A stretch of DNA of 11,061 nucleotides from an uncultured Alistipes sp. (GTDB lineage Bacteria > Bacteroidota > Bacteroidia > Bacteroidales > Rikenellaceae): NCBI GenBank assembly GCA_900769525.1, contig CAAGGY010000084.1, positions 1 through 11,061 of the forward strand, in the 5' to 3' direction. Of this stretch, positions 1-6,360 are shown piece by piece. The notes beneath the pieces are model-generated. The model had not been told where the DNA came from. It searched no databases and saw nothing but the letters and a program-made list of their open reading frames with translations. A program made the position numbers and the translations under genes. The stretch's first letter is position 1. Each line of letters starts with the position of its first letter.

Positions 1-618
1 ACGCGTGCCTCGTTCTTCTCTGGAGAGTCGCCATATAAGTATCTTCCTGCGTTCAATGCCTCGCTCTTTCTTTCGGCGTCGGAGCGTGATGTTAAGCGTG
101 CCTGCGATGCGGGATATGCCGCTGGTAGGGTTCTTGATAGTGAGGTGCTCGACGATACGTCTGATAGGGAGCTGCGCATAGCCTTTGACTTCGATGGTGT
201 TATTGCCGACGATGAGTCTGAGAAGATATATAAGGAGCAGGGCCTTAAGGCCTTCCATCGTCACGAGGCTGCCACTCAGCGACCTCTCGACCCAGGACCT
301 TTGGCCGATTTGCTTATGAAGATATCTACACTCCAGAAGCTCGAAACCGAGCGTATTGCAGCTAATCCTGACTACCGTCGTTGGCTCAAGATATCTATCG
401 TTACGGCACGCAATGCCCCTGCTCATGAGCGTGTGGTAAATACCCTAAAGAGCTGGGGTGTTGAGGTCACTGAGGCCTTCTTCCTCGGTGGCATCTCGAA
501 GGATCGTGTCTTGGAGATTATGCGTCCACACATCTTCTTCGACGACCAGATGTCGCATCTCGACCACCTGCGTAATGTCCCTGCAGTGCACATCCCGATG
601 GGTATTGCCAATGAGTAG
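1..618 (+). CDS. 5'-nucleotidase, cytosolic NT5C1-like family (5' end missing)
   Basis: The reading frame is open from base 1, so this is the C-terminal part of a longer protein; the GTG at 145 is internal. It matches what I know of the cytosolic 5'-nucleotidase family (Pfam PF06189), which removes phosphate from nucleoside monophosphates using a HAD-like fold. Visible features are an upstream stretch with NASLFLSASERDVKRA, a motif I-like AFDFDGVIADDESE giving the DxD pair, the family-typical run YKEQGLKAFHRHE followed by PGPLADLL, a VTARNAPAHERV segment (motif II-like Thr), a Lys in the GGISKDRVLE segment, and FFDDQ near the end (motif IV-like acids). The protein ends with tandem stops TAG TAA. 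The next gene starts 21 bases downstream, so the two may be cotranscribed. The family call is strong; the exact nucleotide substrate cannot be read from sequence. Confidence 0.86.
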   Translation, partial: TRASFFSGESPYKYLPAFNASLFLSASERDVKRACDAGYAAGRVLDSEVLDDTSDRELRIAFDFDGVIADDESEKIYKEQGLKAFHRHEAATQRPLDPGPLADLLMKISTLQKLETERIAANPDYRRWLKISIVTARNAPAHERVVNTLKSWGVEVTEAFFLGGISKDRVLEIMRPHIFFDDQMSHLDHLRNVPAVHIPMGIANE

Positions 619-639
619 TAATTATTAAATAGGTATAGT

Positions 640-918
640 GTGAAGAAGTTTTGGTGTGGTGTTAAGGATACGTTTAAGCGTCTTGCCTCGAAGTTCTCGT
701 TTCGTACAGGTGTCATTATTTTGATTATCTGCGTGGTGTGCTACGTGCTCTCCTTTGCACAGATGCTTCTGCCAATATCTACTACTGCTAAAAGCGTGCT
801 CTTTGCCACCTTCTTTGGCTTGGCAAAGGCTACCCAGTATACAGGCCTTGCTATTGTAGGTGTCGAGGGCTGGCAGCGTATAAAGGCCTATCTGAGGCTA
901 AGGCGAAAAAAAGAGTAA
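640..918 (+). CDS. Small two-helix inner-membrane protein, function unknown
   Basis: This 92-residue protein starts with GTG. No ATG lies in frame between the upstream stop codons and the first helix, so GTG at 640 is the only sensible start. Its N-terminus is basic (KKFWCGVKDTFKRLASKF). Two hydrophobic segments follow, at about residues 24-46 and 53-75, joined by a short loop LLPISTTAKS. The tail is strongly basic (RIKAYLRLRRKKE), which predicts both ends facing the cytoplasm. The second helix carries FFGLAKATQYTGL. The coding context (21 bases after the nucleotidase, no terminator between them, TAA stop) supports a real gene. I do not recognise a characterised family and assign no function. 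Confidence 0.7.
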   Translation: MKKFWCGVKDTFKRLASKFSFRTGVIILIICVVCYVLSFAQMLLPISTTAKSVLFATFFGLAKATQYTGLAIVGVEGWQRIKAYLRLRRKKE

Positions 919-924
919 AAATAT

Positions 925-956
925 TATGCTAAAATGCTAAATTATTAGTATTTTTG
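925..956 (+). promoter_or_regulatory. Bacteroidota-type promoter for the acidic lipoprotein gene
   Basis: TATTTTTG at 949-956 matches the Bacteroidota -7 consensus TAnnTTTG. Exactly 20 bases upstream, TATG at 925-928 matches the -33 element TTTG at three of four positions. Transcription would start near 962, giving a leader of about 33 bases before the ATG at 995. The match is good, but the surroundings are AT-rich, so a chance match is possible. Confidence 0.5.
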
Positions 957-994
957 TCGCTCGAAAAGGCTGTAAATCAATTTTTAGATACTTT

Positions 995-3055
995 ATGAAG
1001 CGACTTATTACATTTTTAAGTCTGTTGGCGCTCCTATTTTTTATGAGTGCTTGCGACACTGAGATTGTCTTCACGCCAAGCGAGGGTGAGCAGCAGGAGA
1101 CGCCCGTAAATCCAGATGACGAGGAGCAGGAGGGTGCTGACGATAAGGTGAATGGTGACTCAGGTGAAGAGAATGGTGGGGATGAAAATAGTGAGGGTAG
1201 TGGCAATGATGGCGACCAAATGGGCGAGGATAACAACCCCAATAGTGGCGAGAATGGCGATAACTCAGAGAGTGGCGAGAATCCTCCTGCAGAAAATGGT
1301 GATGACTCCAACTATCCCAATCCTAATCTTGATGTAGCTCCCTGGACTGGTGCGATGGCTGATGATGCAGCCTACGACGTGACGCAGGAGAGTGCCGATC
1401 TATATTTCGAGCAAAACTCGTTCGAAAATCTTGTTGTTGTGCGTTTTTGTGGTCAGAATGCTACGGTCACAACATCCAATTCTAATATCAAATCGCACGT
1501 ATCTGGAGCCTATGTGACGCTCGATATGCAGTCAAATAGTGTGTCGGGAGTCGAGGTTGTTGCTATCGGCGAGAGCTCTAATGGCGGTCTTAAAATCTAT
1601 GGCGACAAGAAGTTTAAACTTACGTTGAGCGGCCTTGATCTTAGCTCTCAAATCGGCCCAGCTATCAACTCGCAGTGCAAGAAGCGTATGTTCCTTAATA
1701 TCACTGATGGTACAACAAATCGTCTTACGGATGCTAGTTCATACGCGGACGACACATATACGCTTGCTGGTTCGTATAGCGAGGATCGTAAAGGTGCGCT
1801 ATTTGCTGAGGGTCATATCGTGGTAAGTGGCCACGGTGCACTTGTTGTGGAGGGTAGGTGTAAGCACGCCATTGCAACAGATGGCTACTACTACCAGCGC
1901 CCAGGTACTACCGTTGCTGTTACTGCTGCGGCAAAGAATGCACTCCACGTCAAGGGCGACGATGAGGATCAGATTGGTGCGATGTTCAAGGGTGGTCTGT
2001 TCTACGCTCGTGTTGCAGGTACTGCCGGCAAGGGCGTTAAGTGCGACTACGATATTGTCATCGACGCTGGTAAGTTCGATATTGAGACATCGGGTGGTGC
2101 AGAGTACGACACTGCGGAGTCAGATACATCATCTGCTGCATGCATTAAGAGTGATACGCATATCGAGATTAATGGTGGCGATCTGCTCTTTAAGTCTACA
2201 GGAAGCGGTGGTAAATGTATCAACTGCGACGGCTCGCTTACTATCAATGGCGGTAACTTGAATCTTACAACAACGGGCAAGCGTTACGAGTACAACAGAA
2301 ATATGACATCGTCGCCTAAGGCTATCAAGGTCGATGGTGCAATCATCATCAATGGCGGCGTGATTGACATTAACGTCGCGGGTCAGAGCGAGGGCGCTGA
2401 GGGTATGGAGAGCAAGTCAACTATTACGTTCAATGGCGGTGAGGTAGTTGTGAAGTCGTACGATGATGGTATCAACGCCTCGTCGGATATTACAATCAAC
2501 GGTGGTAAGATCTATACCTACGGCACAAACAACGATGGTATGGAATCTAACGGCAAAATCACTATGACAGGTGGCCTTGTCATCGGCGTGGGTAGCAATG
2601 CGCCAGAGACGGGCGTAGACGTAGATAATAGCAGCAACTGGAAGATTAACGGTGGCACGATGATTGGCTTTGGAGGCTCGATGATGGCCTCGCCATCGAC
2701 ATCAAGCGCTCAGTGTATGTTGATATATAATGGATTATCGGCAACTGCTGGCGAGTATATTACACTGCTCGACTCTTCGGACAATGTAATAGTGTCGTTC
2801 GAGTACCCACTATCAAAGAGTGGCGCTACGTTGCTTCTATCGTGTCCTGAGATTCAGAAGGGTAACACATACAAGGTATGGCAGGGTGGTGCTATCAGCA
2901 GTCACGCAGATGAGTGGATGTATTGGTCTGTGGAGGGTACTATGTCGGGTGGCTCGGAACTTAATACCTTTATGCCTTCGAGCATAATCACCACAATAGG
3001 CTCTGGTGGTGGTCCTGGTGGCGGAGGCTGGCCAGGTGGTGGCTGGGGCTATTAG
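995..3055 (+). CDS. Surface-type lipoprotein with acidic linker and Cthe_2159-like carbohydrate-binding beta-solenoid
   Basis: This is a 686-residue lipoprotein. Residues 1-20 form a signal peptide ending in the lipobox FMSAC, with Cys20 as the lipidation site. Acidic residues at +2 and +4 (D, E) fit, but do not prove, export to the outer surface in Bacteroidota. Residues about 29-112 are low-complexity and very rich in D, E, G, N and S, and look like a flexible acidic spacer. From about residue 114 the protein resembles the Cthe_2159-type carbohydrate-binding family (PF14262, calcium-binding parallel beta-helix proteins known to bind acidic plant polysaccharides). Supporting features are SGLDLSSQIGPAINSQ, GALFAEGHIVVSGHGALVVEG and a ladder of INGG-like turns near residues 388, 413, 450, 476, 498, 521 and 549, spaced about 22-37 residues apart as expected for solenoid coils. 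The last 18 residues are a Gly/Pro/Trp tail. No catalytic motif is visible. It has its own promoter and a hairpin after the stop. Its ligand is unknown. Confidence 0.82.
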   Translation: MKRLITFLSLLALLFFMSACDTEIVFTPSEGEQQETPVNPDDEEQEGADDKVNGDSGEENGGDENSEGSGNDGDQMGEDNNPNSGENGDNSESGENPPAENGDDSNYPNPNLDVAPWTGAMADDAAYDVTQESADLYFEQNSFENLVVVRFCGQNATVTTSNSNIKSHVSGAYVTLDMQSNSVSGVEVVAIGESSNGGLKIYGDKKFKLTLSGLDLSSQIGPAINSQCKKRMFLNITDGTTNRLTDASSYADDTYTLAGSYSEDRKGALFAEGHIVVSGHGALVVEGRCKHAIATDGYYYQRPGTTVAVTAAAKNALHVKGDDEDQIGAMFKGGLFYARVAGTAGKGVKCDYDIVIDAGKFDIETSGGAEYDTAESDTSSAACIKSDTHIEINGGDLLFKSTGSGGKCINCDGSLTINGGNLNLTTTGKRYEYNRNMTSSPKAIKVDGAIIINGGVIDINVAGQSEGAEGMESKSTITFNGGEVVVKSYDDGINASSDITINGGKIYTYGTNNDGMESNGKITMTGGLVIGVGSNAPETGVDVDNSSNWKINGGTMIGFGGSMMASPSTSSAQCMLIYNGLSATAGEYITLLDSSDNVIVSFEYPLSKSGATLLLSCPEIQKGNTYKVWQGGAISSHADEWMYWSVEGTMSGGSELNTFMPSSIITTIGSGGGPGGGGWPGGGWGY

Positions 3056-3062
3056 CCTCGAC

Positions 3063-3127
3063 GCATAATAAAAGAGGAGTGTCAACCGAAAGTTGAACAC
3101 TCCTCTTCGCGTTTAACTAAACTTATT
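3063..3127 (-). ncRNA. Candidate short minus-strand RNA (promoter plus terminator hairpin)
   Basis: A consensus promoter on the minus strand (3134-3165) would start transcription near 3127. About 20 bases later that RNA reaches the hairpin at 3107-3072 and its U-rich tail. The product would be about 65 bases: a short leader containing the small inverted repeat GTTTA/TAAAC, then the terminator stem. No credible protein is encoded. It could be an autonomous small RNA, a decoy, or just a chance promoter facing a bidirectional terminator. If termination fails, the RNA would be antisense to the 3' end of the lipoprotein gene. The end points are inferred. Confidence 0.3.
3072..3107. terminator. Strong intergenic hairpin, terminator for either strand
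   Basis: The arms are 3072-3086 (AAGAGGAGTGTCAAC) and 3092-3107 (GTTGAACACTCCTCTT), pairing with one bulged base around a 5-base loop. It begins 17 bases after the lipoprotein stop codon, so it can end that transcript. However, the run after the right arm (CGCGTTTAAC) is a poor U-tract. Read on the minus strand, the second arm is followed by TTATTAT, a better U-rich tail. It may therefore act mainly for a leftward transcript. Confidence 0.68.
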
Positions 3128-3133
3128 TTACTG

Positions 3134-3165
3134 CAAAGTTACTGCTCCACGAAGCGTTTGCCAAA
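3134..3165 (-). promoter_or_regulatory. Consensus Bacteroidota promoter pointing left
   Basis: On the minus strand, TTTG (3165-3162) is separated by exactly 20 bases from TAACTTTG (3141-3134), a full match to the TTTG / TAnnTTTG consensus. No gene starts on the minus strand between here and the lipoprotein gene, so its only evident product is the short hairpin RNA described at 3063-3127. Confidence 0.45.
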
Positions 3166-3224
3166 TTTTTAGCCCAAAAGTTTTTCCGAATCACAACTTG
3201 TAACTATCAGTGTATCAATATATT

Positions 3225-3278
3225 AAATTGGTGGTCAAAATGCCAATTTTTCATAGTGCTGATAATCAGCGAGTTATG
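3225..3278. repeat. Two small dyads in the AT-rich leader region
   Basis: AAATTGG (3225-3231) and CCAATTT (3243-3249) form an inverted repeat with an 11-base spacer. Right after it, GCTGAT-A-ATCAGC (3258-3270) is a perfect 6+1+6 palindrome flanked by CATA (3252-3255) and TATG (3275-3278). They could be an operator or a small hairpin, or they may mean nothing. Apart from these, the promoters and the riboswitch, the AT-rich stretch 3108-3376 shows no gene or RNA I can support. Confidence 0.3.
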
Positions 3279-3376
3279 TATTATGTGTTTAAAATATTGG
3301 TTATTAGTGAGTTGGCTAAAATTGCTGCAATGGTGGTAAAATTTATGCTTGTCCACGCAAATTAAAAAAATATTCG

Positions 3377-3384
3377 TATCTTTG
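3377..3384 (+). promoter_or_regulatory. Promoter -7 box for the thiamine uptake operon
   Basis: TATCTTTG matches TAnnTTTG exactly. Transcription would begin near 3390, immediately before the first bases of the TPP riboswitch, which is the placement expected for a riboswitch-led transcript. The -33 element is weak: the nearest TTG is at 3349-3351, 25 bases upstream. Confidence 0.55.
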
Positions 3385-3390
3385 CCCCGA

Positions 3391-3486
3391 CTTAAGGGGT
3401 GCTAATATCGGAAACGAATTAAGGATATTGGCTGAGATTAAACCCATTGAACCGGATACGGGTAATGCCGAGACCGGGAAAAAGGA
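3391..3486 (+). promoter_or_regulatory. TPP riboswitch (THI element)
   Basis: This region has the conserved parts of the thiamine pyrophosphate aptamer in order. GGGGTGC lies at 3396-3402, and P3 is formed by CTAATATC (3402-3409) with GATATTGG (3424-3431). The invariant CTGAGA is at 3432-3437. ACCC (3442-3445) pairs with GGGT (3397-3400) as P2. ATTGAACCGGAT starts at 3446, and P4 is CCGG (3452-3455) with CCGG (3474-3477). P5 is CGG (3459-3461) with CCG (3468-3470), enclosing GTAATG, and the conserved GGGAA lies at 3476-3480. TPP binding is known to switch such operons off. Here it should control the downstream receptor and permease genes. The P1 closing helix is short or ill-defined by eye. 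Confidence 0.95.
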
Positions 3487-3508
3487 AATATCTTATTTGC
3501 CCCTTTTC
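3478..3508 (+). terminator. Possible expression-platform hairpin of the TPP riboswitch
   Basis: GAAAAAGGAAATA (3478-3490) can pair with TATTT (3494-3498) and CCTTTTC (3502-3508), with small bulges, around a TCT loop. It is followed by an A/T-rich run (AAAATTTTT, 3514-3522) just before the ATG at 3528. Its 5' arm overlaps the 3' end of the aptamer, so it could form only in one ligand state. CCCCTT (3500-3505) could alternatively pair with AAGGGG (3394-3399), including the P2 strand. The mechanism (termination or occlusion of the start) is inferred. Confidence 0.4.
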
Positions 3509-3527
3509 AACTTAAAATTTTTAAAGT

Positions 3528-5774
3528 ATGAAAAGGATTTTTTGTTTTATTCTGGCAGCCTTCTCGCTAAGCAATGCTGCCCTGGCACAGGAACTATTGT
3601 CCGACCAGGACTCTCTGCGCAACTATCTTATCGACGTAATCGAGGTGACAACCACCAATGCTAAGCGCACCACGCCCGTGGCGCAGGACAACCTCTCGAA
3701 GGAGTCAATCATTCGCTCGTCCTACGGCACCGATATGCCTACGGCCCTCGCCCTCACACCCTCAATCGTTGCTACCAACGAGACGGGTATCGGCATTGGC
3801 GCAACGGCAATACGTCTGCGAGGCACCGATGCTACACGTATCAACGTCACCATTAATGGCGTGGCGATGAACAACCCCGACTCCCACTCGATGTATTGGT
3901 ACGACACGCCCGACCTTATCTCGTCGGTAGGCTCGGTGCAGGTGCAGCGTGGTGCTGGTGTCTCGACAAATGGTACTGGTGCCTTTGGTGGCTCGGTGTC
4001 GATGACTACCGATGCGCTCACTACTGAGTTTTGTGGCTCGGCGTCGTTGTCTTATGGCTCGTATAACACCAACAAGCAGGCTCTGCACCTTTCGTCAGGC
4101 TTGATGCGTGACCACTGGGTTGTCGATGCACGACTAACACACATCGGCTCGGATGGTTATATCGAGCGTGGTGCCACAGACCTCAAGTCCTATATGCTCC
4201 AGGCGGGATATTATGGTTCAAGCACCAAGGTTAAGTTCTTGTCGTTTGGTGGTGTGGCCAAGACATACCTAACATATAATGGCGTGTCACGCAAGGATAT
4301 GGAGCGCTATGGCCGCCGCTATCACGACTCAGGTCAATATATCACCTCCGATGGCCCATTTGTGCTCGAGGATGGCACCCACGTTGACTACTACGACGAC
4401 CAGACCGACAACTATATCCAGTCGAACAATCAGCTCGTTGTAAACCACAGCTTCAATAACAATTGGCAGTTAAATGCTACGCTCTTCTACACCTATGGCT
4501 ATGGATATTACAACCAATATAAGGACGATGCTTGGTTGGCGGGCTACACAAACCTTAATACTTCAGTCGAGCAGGCCGACCTCATCCGCCATAAGAAGAT
4601 GCTCAACCACCTCGGTGGCCTAAACGCCGCTGCGGAGTATCGCACCTCAAGGCTCGATGTGACCTTTGGTGGCTCGTATAGCTACTATAACTCGCCACAC
4701 TGGGGCACCTTGTCGTGGGTTGATGGCCTTGAGAGCAGCTCTGTTGGTGGTAGGTGGTACGATAACGACGTTGTTAAGCACGATGGCAACATCTTTGCAC
4801 GTGCCGACTGGACTGCGGTGCGTGGTGCAATGGACAACGAGCTACACATCTTTGGCGATGTGCAGTATCGCTATGTTGGCTACAAGGCGTGGGGCACTAA
4901 CGACAACTCTATATGGGGTGACGAGGGTGTTGTGATGCAGCCTATAAATGTCAATAAGCAGTATAACTTCTTCAACCCACGTGCAGGTATCAGCTATATC
5001 CACCACCGCCACAACATCTTTGGCTCGGTGGCTGTGGCACACCGTGAGCCTACACGTTCGGACTTCACAGATAGATATATGTTCTCGGCCGACGATACCG
5101 AGCCTAAGCCCGAGCGACTCATTGACTTCGAGCTCGGTTATACCTACACTGCGCCACGCATTGTTGCGGGTGTCAACCTCTACTATATGGACTACCACAA
5201 CCAGCTTGTGGCCACAGGTATGGTCAACGATGGCGACGATGCGCTAAATACCAACGTGCCACGCAGCTACCGCCTTGGCGTTGAGCTTATGGCGTCGTGG
5301 AAGGTGACAAAGTGGCTCACGCTCTCGGCAAACGCTACGCTCTCGCAGAACAAGATTCGTGACTATGTCGACGAGCTCAAGGATAGCCCAACATTTGGAC
5401 AGAACCTCGGCGATATGACAATCTCATACTCGCCATCTATCATCGCCTCGGCTATTGCCGACTTCCACATTAAGGGCTTTAGCGCCCAGTGGCACACGCA
5501 GTATGTCGGCAAGCAGTACTTTACTAACAACGAGATTGAGGCCCTCTCGCTCGATGCCTACTGCGTCACCAACCTTAACCTCGGCTACACGTTGCGCACC
5601 AAGTGTGACTGTGAGGTGCGCTTCGGCCTCGCTATAAACAACCTCTTCTCAACACTCTACGAGTCGAATGGTTATGGATATTCGTATATGTGGGATGGCG
5701 AGCGTTACGACGAGGCCTTCTACTTCCCCCAGGCACCCATCAACTGCCTGGCAAATGTTACTGTAAACTTCTAA
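3528..5774 (+). CDS. TonB-dependent outer-membrane receptor, probable thiamine transporter
   Basis: The protein has 748 residues. Residues 1-20 are a Sec signal peptide with an ALA-Q cleavage site. DVIEVTTT at about 36-43 is a likely TonB box. The plug domain spans roughly 45-165 and has typical segments: IRLRGTDATRINVTINGVAMNNP, then SSVGSVQVQRGAGVSTNGTGAFGG, then SVSMTT. The rest is a beta-barrel rich in aromatic residues and in short alternating strands, ending in the outer-membrane C-terminus NVTVNF (terminal Phe). It lacks the long N-terminal carboxypeptidase-like extension of SusC receptors, so it fits a vitamin/cofactor receptor better than a glycan one. Energy would come from TonB-ExbBD, which is not encoded here. 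The substrate assignment rests on the TPP riboswitch upstream and the PnuC-family permease 4 bases downstream. Thiamine or a phosphorylated or precursor form is most likely. Confidence 0.88.
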   Translation: MKRIFCFILAAFSLSNAALAQELLSDQDSLRNYLIDVIEVTTTNAKRTTPVAQDNLSKESIIRSSYGTDMPTALALTPSIVATNETGIGIGATAIRLRGTDATRINVTINGVAMNNPDSHSMYWYDTPDLISSVGSVQVQRGAGVSTNGTGAFGGSVSMTTDALTTEFCGSASLSYGSYNTNKQALHLSSGLMRDHWVVDARLTHIGSDGYIERGATDLKSYMLQAGYYGSSTKVKFLSFGGVAKTYLTYNGVSRKDMERYGRRYHDSGQYITSDGPFVLEDGTHVDYYDDQTDNYIQSNNQLVVNHSFNNNWQLNATLFYTYGYGYYNQYKDDAWLAGYTNLNTSVEQADLIRHKKMLNHLGGLNAAAEYRTSRLDVTFGGSYSYYNSPHWGTLSWVDGLESSSVGGRWYDNDVVKHDGNIFARADWTAVRGAMDNELHIFGDVQYRYVGYKAWGTNDNSIWGDEGVVMQPINVNKQYNFFNPRAGISYIHHRHNIFGSVAVAHREPTRSDFTDRYMFSADDTEPKPERLIDFELGYTYTAPRIVAGVNLYYMDYHNQLVATGMVNDGDDALNTNVPRSYRLGVELMASWKVTKWLTLSANATLSQNKIRDYVDELKDSPTFGQNLGDMTISYSPSIIASAIADFHIKGFSAQWHTQYVGKQYFTNNEIEALSLDAYCVTNLNLGYTLRTKCDCEVRFGLAINNLFSTLYESNGYGYSYMWDGERYDEAFYFPQAPINCLANVTVNF

Positions 5775-5778
5775 ACGT

Positions 5779-6360
5779 ATGGAGCTAAAGCTAATACTAC
5801 AAATCGTAGGCACGCTGCTCGGCCTTTTGTATCTCTGGCTCGAGTATAAGGCTAATATCTGGGTGTGGATTATCGGTGCTATTATGCCCCTTGTGCACGG
5901 TGTGTTGTACCTCACAAGCGGTATCTATGCCGATGCGGCAATGCAGCTATACTACGTTGCTGCGGGTGTCTATGGCCTTGTGGTGTGGCGTCGAGCACCT
6001 AAGAAAAAGGACGATGGCATCATCAAGCATACGCCACACGGCTGGTATCTTAGGCTTGCCGTGGTCTATGCCGTGCTGCACGTTGCCATCTACTTTTTCC
6101 TTACCGAGTGTACCGATAGCCGTGTGCCCGTGTTCGACTCAATGTCTACGGCACTCAGTATTGTGGCTATGTGGATGCTCTCACGCAAGCTTGTCGAGCA
6201 GTGGCTCGTGTGGCTTGTTGTCGATATGATTAGCGTGGGACTCTACATCTATAAGGGTATTCCAATCACTGCGGCCCTCTACACGCTCTACTGCATCTTG
6301 GCCATTGTGGGCTATCTGCGTTGGCGTCGTGTGGCACGTGAATCAGTCGTCCGAGCCTAA
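5779..6360 (+). CDS. pnuT: PnuC-family permease, probable thiamine transporter PnuT
   Basis: This 193-residue, very hydrophobic protein matches the PnuC vitamin transporter family, whose members facilitate uptake of nicotinamide riboside (PnuC) or thiamine (PnuT). Family-typical stretches are WLEYKANIWVWIIGAIMPLV, the LYLTSGIYADAAMQLYYVAAGVYGLVVWRR segment in the first half, and WLVWLVVDMISVGLYIYKGI in the second. About seven membrane segments are expected. It starts 4 bases after the receptor gene, so it shares the TPP riboswitch; this is why thiamine is preferred over nicotinamide riboside. Uptake is usually driven by intracellular phosphorylation, but no thiamine kinase gene follows. Its last 18 bases overlap the 3' end of the opposing MFS gene. 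Family call strong; substrate inferred from context. Confidence 0.87.
   Translation: MELKLILQIVGTLLGLLYLWLEYKANIWVWIIGAIMPLVHGVLYLTSGIYADAAMQLYYVAAGVYGLVVWRRAPKKKDDGIIKHTPHGWYLRLAVVYAVLHVAIYFFLTECTDSRVPVFDSMSTALSIVAMWMLSRKLVEQWLVWLVVDMISVGLYIYKGIPITAALYTLYCILAIVGYLRWRRVARESVVRA

Noticed and set aside
145..618. Nucleotidase starting at GTG 145
   Set aside because: The frame is open and family-like all the way to base 1 (NASLFLSASERDVKRA upstream), so the gene simply starts outside the window.
937..1311. Minus-strand Ser/Pro-rich open frame of 124 codons
   Set aside because: It is the reverse reading of the acidic Asp/Glu/Gly tract; the Ser/Pro richness follows from that composition.
3003..3050. 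GGT/GGC-rich run as a microsatellite or mobile-element end
   Set aside because: It is in frame and codes the Gly/Pro/Trp tail of the lipoprotein, followed directly by the stop codon.
2837..3100. Minus-strand open frame of 87 codons downstream of the left-pointing promoter
   Set aside because: It starts with GTG inside the hairpin, lies fully antisense to the lipoprotein's 3' end and has a composition typical of a shadow frame; no domain is recognisable.
3428..3664. Plus-strand open frame of 78 codons crossing the riboswitch
   Set aside because: It overlaps the TPP aptamer and the start of the receptor gene in another frame; the aptamer and signal peptide explain the sequence better.
3528..5774. 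SusC-like glycan receptor
   Set aside because: No SusD partner, no long N-terminal carboxypeptidase-like domain, and a TPP riboswitch in front; a vitamin receptor fits better.
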